Shown in pieces: positions 1 through 8,067 of a stretch of 64,000 nt of DNA. Every line of letters starts with the position of its first letter. Position 1 is the first letter of the stretch. The stretch spans positions 1 through 64,000 of the forward strand of contig JAESQN010000015.1 in NCBI GenBank assembly GCA_016765135.1, in the 5' to 3' direction. The notes under the pieces were generated by a model. That model did not search any database and was not told the DNA's origin. It saw nothing but the letters and a program-made list of their open reading frames with translations. Source of the stretch: Robiginitomaculum sp. (lineage in GTDB: Bacteria > Pseudomonadota > Alphaproteobacteria > Caulobacterales > Maricaulaceae). The position numbers were made by a program, and so were the translations under genes.

Positions 1-108
1 ACAAGATGACAGACAAGATGACAGACAAGATGACAGACAAGATGACAGACAAGATGACAGACAAGATGACAGACAAGATGACAGACAAGATGACAGACAA
101 GATGACTG
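1..108. repeat. 12-bp tandem repeat array
   Basis: Eight exact copies of the 12-mer acaagatgacag run from base 1 to 96, followed by one degenerate copy. The first base of the window is already inside the array, so it probably extends upstream. The unit is a multiple of three, so changes in copy number alter protein length without shifting the frame. Confidence 0.95.
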
Positions 109-200
109 GCAAAGTCATGGACATGGCAAAGGATGAAGCTGAAAAAGCCGCCAAGAAAAAAGCCAAGAAAAGCATGATGGATGCCATTAACGGCAATTAA
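3..200 (+). CDS. MTDK-repeat protein, 5' partial
   Basis: I recognise no family. The frame is open to the left edge, so the true start lies outside the window. What is visible is a run of MTDK tetrapeptides coded by the 12-bp array. A unique Lys/Ala-rich tail of about 30 residues follows (MAKDEAEKAAKKKAKKSMMD), which looks helical and strongly basic, and the frame ends at TAA. A good intrinsic terminator lies 26 bases after the stop, which supports a real transcribed gene ending here. Repeat number may vary between strains. No function can be assigned. Confidence 0.5.
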   Translation, partial: KMTDKMTDKMTDKMTDKMTDKMTDKMTDKMTDKMTGKVMDMAKDEAEKAAKKKAKKSMMDAINGN

Positions 201-226
201 ATTGTCACTACGGCCTAAATTACAAA

Positions 227-252
227 CCCTGGCTTTGGCCGGGGTTTTTTTG
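227..252 (+). terminator. intrinsic terminator
   Basis: A 7-bp GC-rich stem (CCCTGGC / GCCGGGG, one G-T wobble) with a TTTG loop is followed at once by seven T. It ends the transcript of the MTDK-repeat gene before the next gene starts at 303. Confidence 0.85.
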
Positions 253-302
253 TGACTTTTTTGTGACTTGCGCTTTACGTATAAAATAGCGACAACGCAC
301 CT

Positions 303-980
303 ATGTTATCCGTCATTATTCCTACGTTAAATGCGCAATCCCATTTGCCTCAATTACTGACGCAATTGGACGGGGTGGTGGACGAAATTGTTGTGTCTGA
401 CGGGGGGTCGATTGACGGTACTTTGGAAGTAGCTGTTGCCGCCAAAGTAAGAATTGCGCTGGGGTGCAAGGGCAGGGGCTGGCAATTGGCGCGTGGGGCT
501 AAATGGGCCAACCTTGATAATAATCTTGATAAAAATCAAGACGACTGGCTGTTATTCCTGCACGCTGATACGCGGCTCGGGGAAAACTGGATGGATGAGG
601 TGCGCCACCATATCAAACATTTTCCCACGCAAGCGGGTTACTTCCGGTTTAAATTTGACGCCCACGGGTTTTGGCCCCGGTGGATAGAGTTTTGGGTCTG
701 GTTAAGGTGTACGCCTTACGGCGATCAGGGCTTGCTGGTTCGCCGGGATGTTTATGAGGCCGTGGGCGGGTATCCCGATTGGCCATTGTATGAAGATGTT
801 AATATTGTGCGTAAACTTGGCAGGCGGCGGCTCCGGCCTTTGTTGGCGGATGCGGTGACAAGCGCAGCACGCTATGAAGAACAAGGTTATGTGCGCCGAG
901 GGCTTGGGAATTTGCTGTTAGTGACCCGGTATTTTCTCGGGGCTGATCCAAACGATTTGAATGAGCGGTATAACAAATGA
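303..980 (+). CDS. GT2 glycosyltransferase, TIGR04283-type
   Basis: This 225-residue GT-A fold glycosyltransferase opens with the nucleotide-sugar binding strand SVIIPTLNA. The acidic cluster VSDGGSIDGT is near residue 32 and an HAD version of the DXD motif (LLFLHADTR) near residue 86. Length and pattern fit the family named 'rSAM/selenodomain-associated transferase 2', whose real substrate is unknown. It overlaps the next gene by 4 bp (ATGA), and that gene is the usual partner (transferase 1), so the pair is probably translationally coupled. No radical SAM partner is visible in the window. The family call is good; the substrate is unknown. Confidence 0.85.
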   Translation: MLSVIIPTLNAQSHLPQLLTQLDGVVDEIVVSDGGSIDGTLEVAVAAKVRIALGCKGRGWQLARGAKWANLDNNLDKNQDDWLLFLHADTRLGENWMDEVRHHIKHFPTQAGYFRFKFDAHGFWPRWIEFWVWLRCTPYGDQGLLVRRDVYEAVGGYPDWPLYEDVNIVRKLGRRRLRPLLADAVTSAARYEEQGYVRRGLGNLLLVTRYFLGADPNDLNERYNK

Positions 981-1576
981 AACCACGGCTTTACATTTTC
1001 GCCAAAGCTCCGCGCCTGGGCCATGTCAAGACGCGGTTGGCGGCAGGTCTAGGCCATGTTTATGCAAGGCGTATTTACCGGGCTATGACCGCGAAGGTAT
1101 TACGCGAGGTGCAAGGCCCGTGCTGGGAGACCATATTATATGTGACCCCCGACCGCTATGTGGGCGCAGGTTTTGGCGGTTTATGGTCAGACACCATGCC
1201 GCGTTTTGCCCAAAAGGGCGGCGATCTTAGCCAGCGTTCCGCCCGCCTGTTCACCCATAAAGGCCCAACCATCATCATAGGCACCGACACCCCCACAGTG
1301 AAAAACCGCCATATCGCAGACGGTTTCAAAGCACTAAAATCCCACGACGCGGTTATCGGCCCGGCCAAAGACGGTGGCTTCTGGCTCCTGGGCCTAAACG
1401 CTCCGACAAACCCCGGATTGTTCGAAGACATAAGGTGGTCACACCCCGAGACTTGCAAAGACATGTGTAGTGCCATAGACGGAAAAATAGCGGTTTTGCC
1501 AACGCTGGAAGATGTGGACGATGCGGCGGCGTATCGGCGGTATAAGCAGGGCCAACATATAGACGGGAGACAATGA
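977..1576 (+). CDS. TIGR04282/DUF2064 transferase-like protein
   Basis: This 199-residue protein belongs to the 'rSAM/selenodomain-associated transferase 1' (DUF2064) family, a nucleotidyltransferase-like GT-A fold. Visible landmarks are PRLGHVKTRLA near the N-terminus, IIGTDTPTV in place of the usual GSDCP-type motif, and the family signature IGPAKDGGFWLLGLN near residue 131. It is coupled by ATGA overlaps to the GT2 before it and the rhodanese after it. The biochemical activity of the family is not established. A decayed copy of its 3' part (bases 1411-1466) lies at 2349-2406. Confidence 0.85.
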   Translation: MKPRLYIFAKAPRLGHVKTRLAAGLGHVYARRIYRAMTAKVLREVQGPCWETILYVTPDRYVGAGFGGLWSDTMPRFAQKGGDLSQRSARLFTHKGPTIIIGTDTPTVKNRHIADGFKALKSHDAVIGPAKDGGFWLLGLNAPTNPGLFEDIRWSHPETCKDMCSAIDGKIAVLPTLEDVDDAAAYRRYKQGQHIDGRQ

Positions 1577-2244
1577 TGGGGCGGAAGTTTTTAGGGGTCG
1601 GTCGGAAATTTTTAGGGATACGCTGGATATTCTTAGGTGTAATCCTCATAGGGGTTGCCTGTATAGGGGTTGTCTGGGTTTATTGTTTGAGTGTGTCGGC
1701 ACAGGACTTGCAAAAAGTGCAGGCTTCACTCGTGAAAAAATACCCCGGTGTTGACCATATTAAAATTGAACTCTTGGCACAAGAATTACAAAGGGCGCCG
1801 GACGCATTCGTCCTGTTTGATGTGCGCGAAAAGGCGGAGTATGACGTCAGTCATTTGCCAGGCGCCATATGGGTTGAACCGGGTATGACTGGCACGGCAT
1901 TTTTGACCGCTCATGGTCAGAAAATAGCTGGCAAGATGGTGGTGTTTTATTGCTCCGTAGGTGTCCGTTCGTCCGGTTTGCTTGATCGGGTACAAAATGC
2001 ACGAGTACAAAACGAATTGTACCGGCAAGAGGCAATGGAAGCCTATAATTTAACCGGCGGTCTTTTTGCTTGGCACAATCAAGGTCGTGGTCTGGTTCGG
2101 GGTTTGGTCCCGGGGCTGATCCCGGGGCTGGTCCCGGGGCTGGTCAATGGACACTCACCAACGGACTTGATCCATCCCTATAACCAACAATGGGGAAAGT
2201 TGATTAAACGGCGTACCCATATTAGCTATGAATCCGCTCCCTAA
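1573..2244 (+). CDS. membrane-anchored rhodanese-like protein
   Basis: An N-terminal hydrophobic segment (about residues 17-36) acts as signal or anchor, so the domain is probably periplasmic. The rhodanese fold follows, with FDVREKAEYDVSHLPGA and an active-site loop with the catalytic cysteine in VVFYCSVGVRSSGL (about residue 119). A thiosulfate:cyanide or persulfide sulfurtransferase role is the family expectation. Between the conserved AWHNQGR and the C-terminal HPYNQQWGKL lies an expansion of GLVPG/GLIPG repeats coded by a 12-bp DNA repeat. The last four codons and the stop coincide with the start of the decayed udg copy, so the native C-terminus may have been replaced. Confidence 0.85.
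   Translation: MMGRKFLGVGRKFLGIRWIFLGVILIGVACIGVVWVYCLSVSAQDLQKVQASLVKKYPGVDHIKIELLAQELQRAPDAFVLFDVREKAEYDVSHLPGAIWVEPGMTGTAFLTAHGQKIAGKMVVFYCSVGVRSSGLLDRVQNARVQNELYRQEAMEAYNLTGGLFAWHNQGRGLVRGLVPGLIPGLVPGLVNGHSPTDLIHPYNQQWGKLIKRRTHISYESAP
2091..2141. repeat. 12-bp in-frame tandem repeat in rhodanese gene
   Basis: About four copies of a ctggtcccgggg-like unit encode GLVRGLVPGLIPGLVPGLV. The unit keeps frame and sits in a loop between two family-conserved blocks, so it looks like a slippage expansion. Confidence 0.8.
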
Positions 2245-2319
2245 TCGCCCACAAATCCCGCCATGCATCCTTTTTTTTAACTCTGACCTTCGCAGGAGAA
2301 ACGCCGGGTGGTAGAGGGG
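2234..2319 (-). pseudogene. decayed copy of uracil-DNA glycosylase 3' end
   Basis: On the minus strand this stretch reads LYHPAFLLRRSELKK and then shifts frame at a run of eight T. It aligns with the 3' end of the intact glycosylase gene at about 5928-6008; by eye roughly four in five bases agree over about 85 bp. No start or upstream part of the gene is present, so this is a remnant. It begins within the last codons of the rhodanese gene and supplies that gene's stop codon. Confidence 0.8.
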
Positions 2320-2348
2320 CATTGCAAGGACAAGGTTTCCGCCTATAC

Positions 2349-2406
2349 CCCCGGATTGTTCGAAGACATAAGGTGCTCGCACCCCGAAACCTGCAAAGAC
2401 ATATGC
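2349..2406 (+). pseudogene. decayed copy of the DUF2064 gene 3' part
   Basis: The translation PGLFEDIRCSHPETCKDIC matches PGLFEDIRWSHPETCKDMC of the intact gene at 1411-1466, with about six base differences in 55. It lies only 30 bp from the glycosylase fragment but has a different source, which makes the region a mosaic scar. In the rest of 2320-2568 I see no gene. Confidence 0.8.
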
Positions 2407-2568
2407 GCCCGCACACCCGCCCGCGATGCCTGCAACCAGTCGAGAGGGATGTCAGGATGTCAGGTTTATCCTCCGAAGCAGTCGTTAGGCCAGAGTCCTA
2501 AACTGTCTAGTTTAGACATCACCGAAACTATGGGCGTGTATAAATTTCTATAGATAATTTGTATAAAT

Positions 2569-4092
2569 CTATATGAGGGTTTTTCTAACGCTTGGCATAA
2601 TACGGCGACTGACGGGGATTGTATTACCTTGGGTTAGGGTTAGGCGTCCTGTGCCCGAAGGTTCACGGTCGAGGCTTTGAATGAAGTTCGTATTCACAAT
2701 ATGCGAGCGATGTACGCGTAGAAAAAACGAAGGAAGCTGAACTTCCATTTCCGCAAGTGTTGATGAAATCAAGCGGGATTTTCCACCTTTTAGCCTCACA
2801 TCAATGTAATCATCAGCGCCGCTTATGGAGATAATGTCTTCTGTTACAATACGGTGAATTTTTCCGGATTCAGTCAGGGATAATGTTGCCGACTGAGTTT
2901 GTTCTTGTCGCTGATCAAGAACCAGTTGAAGTTTATTCGCCCTGATCTCTTCCTCTTGCCGCATGGCCTGTTCTTGCCCATAAGCCAGAGCTTGTTGAGC
3001 GAATAAGAATAACATGAGCAATGCGATACTGTAGAAAAAATAGATGTCTAAGAACTGTCCCTGCGCGATAAAATTTACAGCGCCAAAGATAGAAAGTACG
3101 GTTGAAAAAACGACTGCTCTAACAAGATCATACCGCAAATAAAAGATTGCCACGACAAGACTTAGGACGGTTTGCGAGAAGAGCGCTATACCCGCCTTTG
3201 CGTCAAACCCCTTAGGTAGCACTATAGAAATTGCTATCGTTAAACCGATTAGGGCAAACCATCGCCATTGATGCTTAAGTCCAAAAATGCGCACAACATA
3301 GATTGACAGGCAAATGCCAAACAAAGCCGAACATAGCAATATTGCAATCAGGCGAATGTCATGGAGAGGATAGGTATAAGAGAAAAGCCCTCGACTAACT
3401 TCAGCGAACAATTGGCAAGCGACAAGCGCAGACATCAAACTTAACAGCCCTGCCGAAATACGCCGCTTACCGACAATGGACATAATTAGGAAGTATAATG
3501 AGCCCAAAATAAAAACGCCGAACGGAAGCAATGATGGCAAATATCCACGCAACATGCGAGATTGCGGTTGCTCGTACGGTGAGACGTAAACACTGTGTAT
3601 TGGACTTCTTAGTACTAATAGGCCCCAATGAGATGACATTCTTATCGCGACACGGTTCACGCCCGCGACAAGCACATCTTCGCGCAAGGGGAATACAACA
3701 TCCATCCGACCAACAAGTTCCGCTTTCTTGTTATCGGCTGGCTGTCCATTACTGCCAATTTCACGGCTATTGATATAAATGTAGCTAGATGCTTTAGCCG
3801 ATAAGCCAAACCCTAAAGGCTCATTACTATCAAGCATGTCATCTGATATTTGCAGATCGAAAAAAACCCAAATATGTTTATTTTGTGGGTCAATATATTG
3901 CGTCCCTATTTTTTTGCACTCTGTATTTGTTTTACTAGGGGGCAGCACATCTGCTTCAGAAGCCGGGCAAACGATTGCATGATGGTCAACAAAAATCACA
4001 TAATCTTGGGTGCTCGCGCTTTGCGCGCTTGTAGGCCCCGAAGTCCAAAAGAGCATTAGCCCCAAAAAAATAAAATGTCTCAACCCAAGCAT
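2569..4092 (-). CDS. membrane LytTR-domain transcription regulator
   Basis: I chose the ATG at 4092 (MLGLRHF) over one 36 bases upstream because AGGA lies about 8 bases before it and it opens a clean signal peptide ending near TSAQS. The roughly 507-residue product has an extracytoplasmic N-terminal domain of about 150 residues, about seven membrane helices, a short charged linker (EQAMRQEEEIRANKLQ) and a C-terminal LytTR DNA-binding domain. LytTR landmarks are ISISGADDYIDVRL and FLRVHRSHIVN. This is a membrane-bound one-component regulator of the 7TM-LytTR type. It is divergent from the beta-lactamase-like lipoprotein gene, a plausible target across the 154-bp gap. The ligand is unknown. Confidence 0.85.
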   Translation of the reverse strand: MLGLRHFIFLGLMLFWTSGPTSAQSASTQDYVIFVDHHAIVCPASEADVLPPSKTNTECKKIGTQYIDPQNKHIWVFFDLQISDDMLDSNEPLGFGLSAKASSYIYINSREIGSNGQPADNKKAELVGRMDVVFPLREDVLVAGVNRVAIRMSSHWGLLVLRSPIHSVYVSPYEQPQSRMLRGYLPSLLPFGVFILGSLYFLIMSIVGKRRISAGLLSLMSALVACQLFAEVSRGLFSYTYPLHDIRLIAILLCSALFGICLSIYVVRIFGLKHQWRWFALIGLTIAISIVLPKGFDAKAGIALFSQTVLSLVVAIFYLRYDLVRAVVFSTVLSIFGAVNFIAQGQFLDIYFFYSIALLMLFLFAQQALAYGQEQAMRQEEEIRANKLQLVLDQRQEQTQSATLSLTESGKIHRIVTEDIISISGADDYIDVRLKGGKSRLISSTLAEMEVQLPSFFLRVHRSHIVNTNFIQSLDREPSGTGRLTLTQGNTIPVSRRIMPSVRKTLI

Positions 4093-4246
4093 ACCGATAT
4101 TCCTATGCAAGCAACTGTATTTACACAAGCGAATCTGTTCATTTCACCGAAAAAACACATCCTCTCACCGATCCCCTATAGAAAACAACATAAAACCAAG
4201 ACAGGTTAGATGGAGAAACAGCACAGGTAAAGTATTGGAGACCCAC

Positions 4247-5737
4247 ATGAAGAAAATGATCTTACTCACATCCGCTATCGCTATATTAGCAGGGTGCGGA
4301 AATGTACCCAACACACAAAATGAAGTGAAATTTGAAACAACGACCGTGCAGAGCACTAAGGTCCCCGCAAGTTTCGAGTCTGAAATCAAAGCCAAAATGC
4401 AAGCCCATAACCTTAAGGGGTTTAGCCTCGCAATATTTGAGGATTACAAACTCGTGTACTCTAATCAATGGGGCGTAAAAGCCGCAACATCCGGTGCCTT
4501 GGTAGACGAAGAAACAGCCTTTTCTACGGCCTCTATTTCGAAACCTGTTACAGCCTTGATCTGCGTCATGCTGGCAGAAAAAGGCTTGATAAATCTAGAC
4601 GATCCAATTTCAAAGTATTTAACGCGTTGGTCACTTCCTAATAGCGAATTTACCAAAGACACACCTGTTACGTGGAAACATTTATTGTCCCATATGGCTG
4701 GCACGACGCAGCATGGTTTTGCTGATTTTTACGAAGGCTACGACATTCCAACTTTGGCGGAAAGTCTCCAAGGGAAATTACCTCGGTACAATAATGAAGA
4801 AATCAACTTTACATTTAAACCCGGAACCGATTGGAAATATAGCGGCGGCGGTTATACGATTATACAAATGGCGCTCGAAGATCATTTTGGAAAACCGCTT
4901 CATATCCTTGCTCAAGAAAATATTTTTGCGCCCTTAGGCATGGAAAACACAACGATGGTACAGCCTAATGAAACTGGTTTTTTAACAAATGTAGCCAGCG
5001 TCCATAACCGCGAAGGCGATGTAATTCACTCAGGCCTACCGATCACGCCACAAGTCGCTCCGTCTGGTATGTGGTCAACACCCGAAGACCTCGCAAAACT
5101 TGGAATCGCCATGCAAATGGCATTGCGCGGGGATAAAGACACAATCATTTCGCCCCAGACGGCCAAAACTGTAACAGACATTATCTCTTTAAAAAGTTCC
5201 GGCGGTAGTACTTTAGGATGGTTTCGAGCCTTTGGTTTTGGTAATATTGATTGGATGCGTTATGACGGCAGCAATACGGGTGTTGGAGGTGATTTTCTAG
5301 CCTCAATGGAGGGCGGTAAAGGCTTCGTATTTTTTGCCAATGGAGACAGACCGAATAGATTTCCAGTGACAAGTTATGTGCGCGGCGAAACCATACGCAT
5401 GATGGAATGGGAGAAACCATTCAATACGAATATCCAAGTACCAGACTTGCTGCTCCAAGCGATCGAAGGCTCTTACAAAGATTTCCTATATGGTCAGAAT
5501 ATGGATACTGAAATCGTAAGTCTTGACGGAAAAATATACTTAGACTCACCGCTCTTTGCGCATTTCATAGGAAAAAACCTCAGTGAAATGATTTACGTTG
5601 GGGATAACACTTTCAAAATAATGGATTATCCTAATCTCATCCGGTTTAATCTGGGTGCAAAAAACCAAGTCAAAAACTTAACAATACTCAGAAATGGAAA
5701 TGACGACTTGTCTATTGATGTCGAAATCGAGAGATAG
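4247..5737 (+). CDS. class C beta-lactamase-fold serine hydrolase lipoprotein
   Basis: I chose the ATG at 4247 because GGAG precedes it by 6 bases and it opens a lipoprotein signal peptide (MKKMILLTSAIAILAGC). The frame is open further upstream but that part looks non-coding. The beta-lactamase/penicillin-binding fold has the nucleophile motif SISK (STASISKPVTA) and the second motif YSG in WKYSGGGYT. A C-terminal extension of about 100 residues follows, like those in EstB-type esterases and D-aminopeptidase relatives. It is probably an outer-membrane or periplasmic esterase or peptidase; true beta-lactamase activity is not implied. The pair with the LytTR gene is AT-richer than its flanks, so it may have been acquired together. 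Confidence 0.85.
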   Translation: MKKMILLTSAIAILAGCGNVPNTQNEVKFETTTVQSTKVPASFESEIKAKMQAHNLKGFSLAIFEDYKLVYSNQWGVKAATSGALVDEETAFSTASISKPVTALICVMLAEKGLINLDDPISKYLTRWSLPNSEFTKDTPVTWKHLLSHMAGTTQHGFADFYEGYDIPTLAESLQGKLPRYNNEEINFTFKPGTDWKYSGGGYTIIQMALEDHFGKPLHILAQENIFAPLGMENTTMVQPNETGFLTNVASVHNREGDVIHSGLPITPQVAPSGMWSTPEDLAKLGIAMQMALRGDKDTIISPQTAKTVTDIISLKSSGGSTLGWFRAFGFGNIDWMRYDGSNTGVGGDFLASMEGGKGFVFFANGDRPNRFPVTSYVRGETIRMMEWEKPFNTNIQVPDLLLQAIEGSYKDFLYGQNMDTEIVSLDGKIYLDSPLFAHFIGKNLSEMIYVGDNTFKIMDYPNLIRFNLGAKNQVKNLTILRNGNDDLSIDVEIER

Positions 5738-5911
5738 TGCAAAACTAGAATAATCCGGGAATAGTTGGTCGGCCTAAATGCATCACGATTTTGGGGAAAT
5801 GACCGGATATTTTTGTCTCTACACTTAACGGGGGGCTTTCATTGGGCGTTTCAAACTGGTCGTTTAATGTCCGCTCCTGCCCCCCAAAGCGGCCAATGTA
5901 ACGCGCTTGTC

Positions 5912-6691
5912 TTACAAGCCCGATAACCGCTCCCTAATCGCCAACAAATCCCGCCATGCGTCTTTTTTTAGCTCTGGTCTTCTTAACAGGAATGCCGGGT
6001 GGTAGAGGGGTAGGGCTGGGGTTTTTTGGTTGGCTATATCCAGTTCCTGCCATTGGCCGCGTGTTTTCATTATGCCGGTTTTGCCTGTTAGGGCTTGCAG
6101 GGAGACGCCGCCGACTATGACGACCAATTTGGGGGCGATAAGCTCCATATGGCGGGTGATGAATGGGGCGCACATGGCGAGTTCTTCCTCGTTCGGATTG
6201 CGGTTGCCCGGTGGTCGCCAGTTACAAACATTGGTGATGTAGAGGTCGTCCGCGCCCAAATCGATAGCGGCGAACATCTTGTCCAATAACTGCCCGGCGG
6301 GGCCAACAAATGGTTTGCCGCTCTCGTCCTCTTGCCGCCCGGGTGCTTCGCCTATGACCATAATATCGGCGTCCGGGTTGCCCCGTGCAAATACGGTGTT
6401 TCTGGCATGGTCGCTTAACACGCCTGCGTCAAAATTTTCGAGTACGGTTTTCAGCGCATCCAGGGTAGGCGCGGCCTTGGCCTGTTCAGCTGCCTTGATC
6501 ATTTGCGCGGAAATATCCGGTGCGGCTGGCGTTTCTTTTTGGGCAGTTTGCGCAGGTGCTTTTCGTGTGGCAGTAATCTTTGGCTTGGGCGCGGGCGGTA
6601 ATACGGTCGCTTCCACACCCATATCTTGCCACCAAATTTGGCTGGCTTTCAAGGCTTGTTTCAAAACCTGCTGTGCGGACGGTTCACTCAT
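5912..6691 (-). CDS. uracil-DNA glycosylase, family 4-like
   Basis: This enzyme removes uracil from DNA in base excision repair. A variable Pro/Ala-rich N-terminal region of about 85 residues precedes the catalytic domain. Motif 1 is VIGEAPGRQEDESGKPFVGPA (core GEAPG..ED), followed by ITNVCNWRPPGNRNP and motif 2 LYHPAFLLRR. The classic family has four Fe-S cysteines. Here the N-terminal pair is absent (GVLSDHARNTVFARGNP), while NVCNW and AMC keep single cysteines, so cluster binding may be lost or altered. The start overlaps the stop of the RimK-like gene (ATGA), so the two are coupled. A decayed copy of its 3' end lies at 2234-2319. Confidence 0.88.
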   Translation of the reverse strand: MSEPSAQQVLKQALKASQIWWQDMGVEATVLPPAPKPKITATRKAPAQTAQKETPAAPDISAQMIKAAEQAKAAPTLDALKTVLENFDAGVLSDHARNTVFARGNPDADIMVIGEAPGRQEDESGKPFVGPAGQLLDKMFAAIDLGADDLYITNVCNWRPPGNRNPNEEELAMCAPFITRHMELIAPKLVVIVGGVSLQALTGKTGIMKTRGQWQELDIANQKTPALPLYHPAFLLRRPELKKDAWRDLLAIRERLSGL

Positions 6692-8067
6692 AAATATTTT
6701 TGTCTGACCACCGAGCGCACATTGGCTTCAATGGACTGGATGATGATGGTTGCGATGTCTTTGCCCGTAGCTTTTTCAATACCGTGCAGGCCGGGCGAGG
6801 AATTGACCTCCAATATTTTGGGGCCAGTATCACTGCGCAGCAAATCGACACCTGCCACATTCAGCTTGAGGACTTTGGCCGCTTTGATGGCACTGCGCCG
6901 TTCGTCTTTGGTGATCTTGATTTTGACCGCAGTGCCGCCCTGATGCAGGTTGGAGCGAAATTCGCCCGGCTGGGCCGTGCGTTTCATGGCGCCGACCACC
7001 TTGCCGTCAATTACAAAACACCGGATATCCGTACCGCTACTTTCCTTGATAAACTCTTGCACCAGAAAATGCGCGTCCAGCCCGCGAAACGCATCCACCA
7101 AAGCCTCGGCGGCCTTTTTGGTTTCGGCCAGGACAACGCCTTTGCCCTGACTGCTGGACAATAATTTGACCACAACGGGTGAGCCGCCAGCCAGATCAAT
7201 AATGCCTTTGGTGTCCTGGGAGGATTTTGCAAAGGCGGTGTTGGGCATGCCTATGCGGTGTTGGGCCAAGAGTTGATGAGCCAGAAGCTTGTCGCGAGAC
7301 GCACCAATGGCGGCGGCGGAGTTGAGACAATACACCCCCATCATTTCAAACTGACGCACAATCGCCATGCCGTAAAATGTCATACGCGTACCAATACGTG
7401 GAATGATCGCATCAAAACGCGGCAGGGCCTTGCCGTCATAATGCACATCTGGTTCATGGTCATTGATGGCCATGTAACAGCGCGAGGTCTCGATACATTC
7501 AATGACATGGCCCCTCGCTTCGGCGGCCTCAATCATTTTTCTATTGGAATAATTTTTCGGTTCCTGGGTCAAAATCCCGATACGCAAAGGGCGGCGGGTA
7601 TTGTTTTTGCGCCGCTGTTTCTTGTACATATCATAGGAAAGCGCGGGCTGTAGAAATGAGGCTGACGGCATAATATGCATATGTTCGGTAATGGCCGAGC
7701 GGCCCAGCAACATGCGGTATCCCATGGTTTCGCGGTTGGTCAGGGTGATGTGAATGGGCCAGGTCTCGCCGTTAAACTGAATGGGGGCTTCAATGACAAA
7801 GCGCGATTCGCTCTCGCCGTTGGAACTCATGACAATGCGGCGGTCAATAACCTTGGCCGAGCAAATAACTTCAACGCTCGGATCGTCCGGGTCGGGATGC
7901 ATGATAAAGCGTACTTGCGGATTGCGCTCCGAGCCAAATGGCTCCACCGCCACTGCGTGTAGCGCGGATGTACGTGCGCCTGTGTCAATCTTGGCTTTTA
8001 TTGCAGGCAGACCAAGGCTGGGCAAAGCAACCCATTCCTCCCAGCCAAGTGTAATCGATTTTGTCAT
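6688..8067 (-). CDS. RimB-like/RimK-like ATP-grasp fusion protein
   Basis: Two domains are joined. Residues 1-140 are an 'ATP-dependent zinc protease'/RimB-type domain (KAKIDTGARTSALHA, MLLGRSAI), an aspartic-protease-like fold. Residues 165-459 are a RimK-type ATP-grasp ligase (RIGILTQEP, IIPRIGTRMTFYG, VVKLLSSSQGKGVVL, ILEVNSSPGLHGIE). RimK adds glutamates to the C-terminus of ribosomal protein S6 in E. coli, and RimB has been linked to the same modification in Pseudomonas; fusion of the two supports a joint task. I prefer ATG 8067 to GTG 8082; neither has a strong ribosome site. It is followed by the coupled uracil-DNA glycosylase. Confidence 0.87.
   Translation of the reverse strand: MTKSITLGWEEWVALPSLGLPAIKAKIDTGARTSALHAVAVEPFGSERNPQVRFIMHPDPDDPSVEVICSAKVIDRRIVMSSNGESESRFVIEAPIQFNGETWPIHITLTNRETMGYRMLLGRSAITEHMHIMPSASFLQPALSYDMYKKQRRKNNTRRPLRIGILTQEPKNYSNRKMIEAAEARGHVIECIETSRCYMAINDHEPDVHYDGKALPRFDAIIPRIGTRMTFYGMAIVRQFEMMGVYCLNSAAAIGASRDKLLAHQLLAQHRIGMPNTAFAKSSQDTKGIIDLAGGSPVVVKLLSSSQGKGVVLAETKKAAEALVDAFRGLDAHFLVQEFIKESSGTDIRCFVIDGKVVGAMKRTAQPGEFRSNLHQGGTAVKIKITKDERRSAIKAAKVLKLNVAGVDLLRSDTGPKILEVNSSPGLHGIEKATGKDIATIIIQSIEANVRSVVRQKYL

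Noticed and set aside
1-108. CRISPR array at the left end
   Set aside because: The units are contiguous 12-mers without spacers and translate in one open frame.
4010-4246. N-terminal extension of the beta-lactamase-like protein
   Set aside because: The upstream part overlaps the divergent LytTR gene and its leader, has no ribosome site, and the lipoprotein signal starts cleanly at 4247.
5829-5905. Terminator-like GGGGGG and CCCCCC runs downstream of the beta-lactamase-like gene
   Set aside because: The runs are more than 40 bases apart and the bases between do not form a continuous stem.
6700-7164. Long plus-strand frames across the RimB-RimK fusion and the glycosylase
   Set aside because: They are shadow frames opposite well-conserved coding sequence and show no family pattern of their own.
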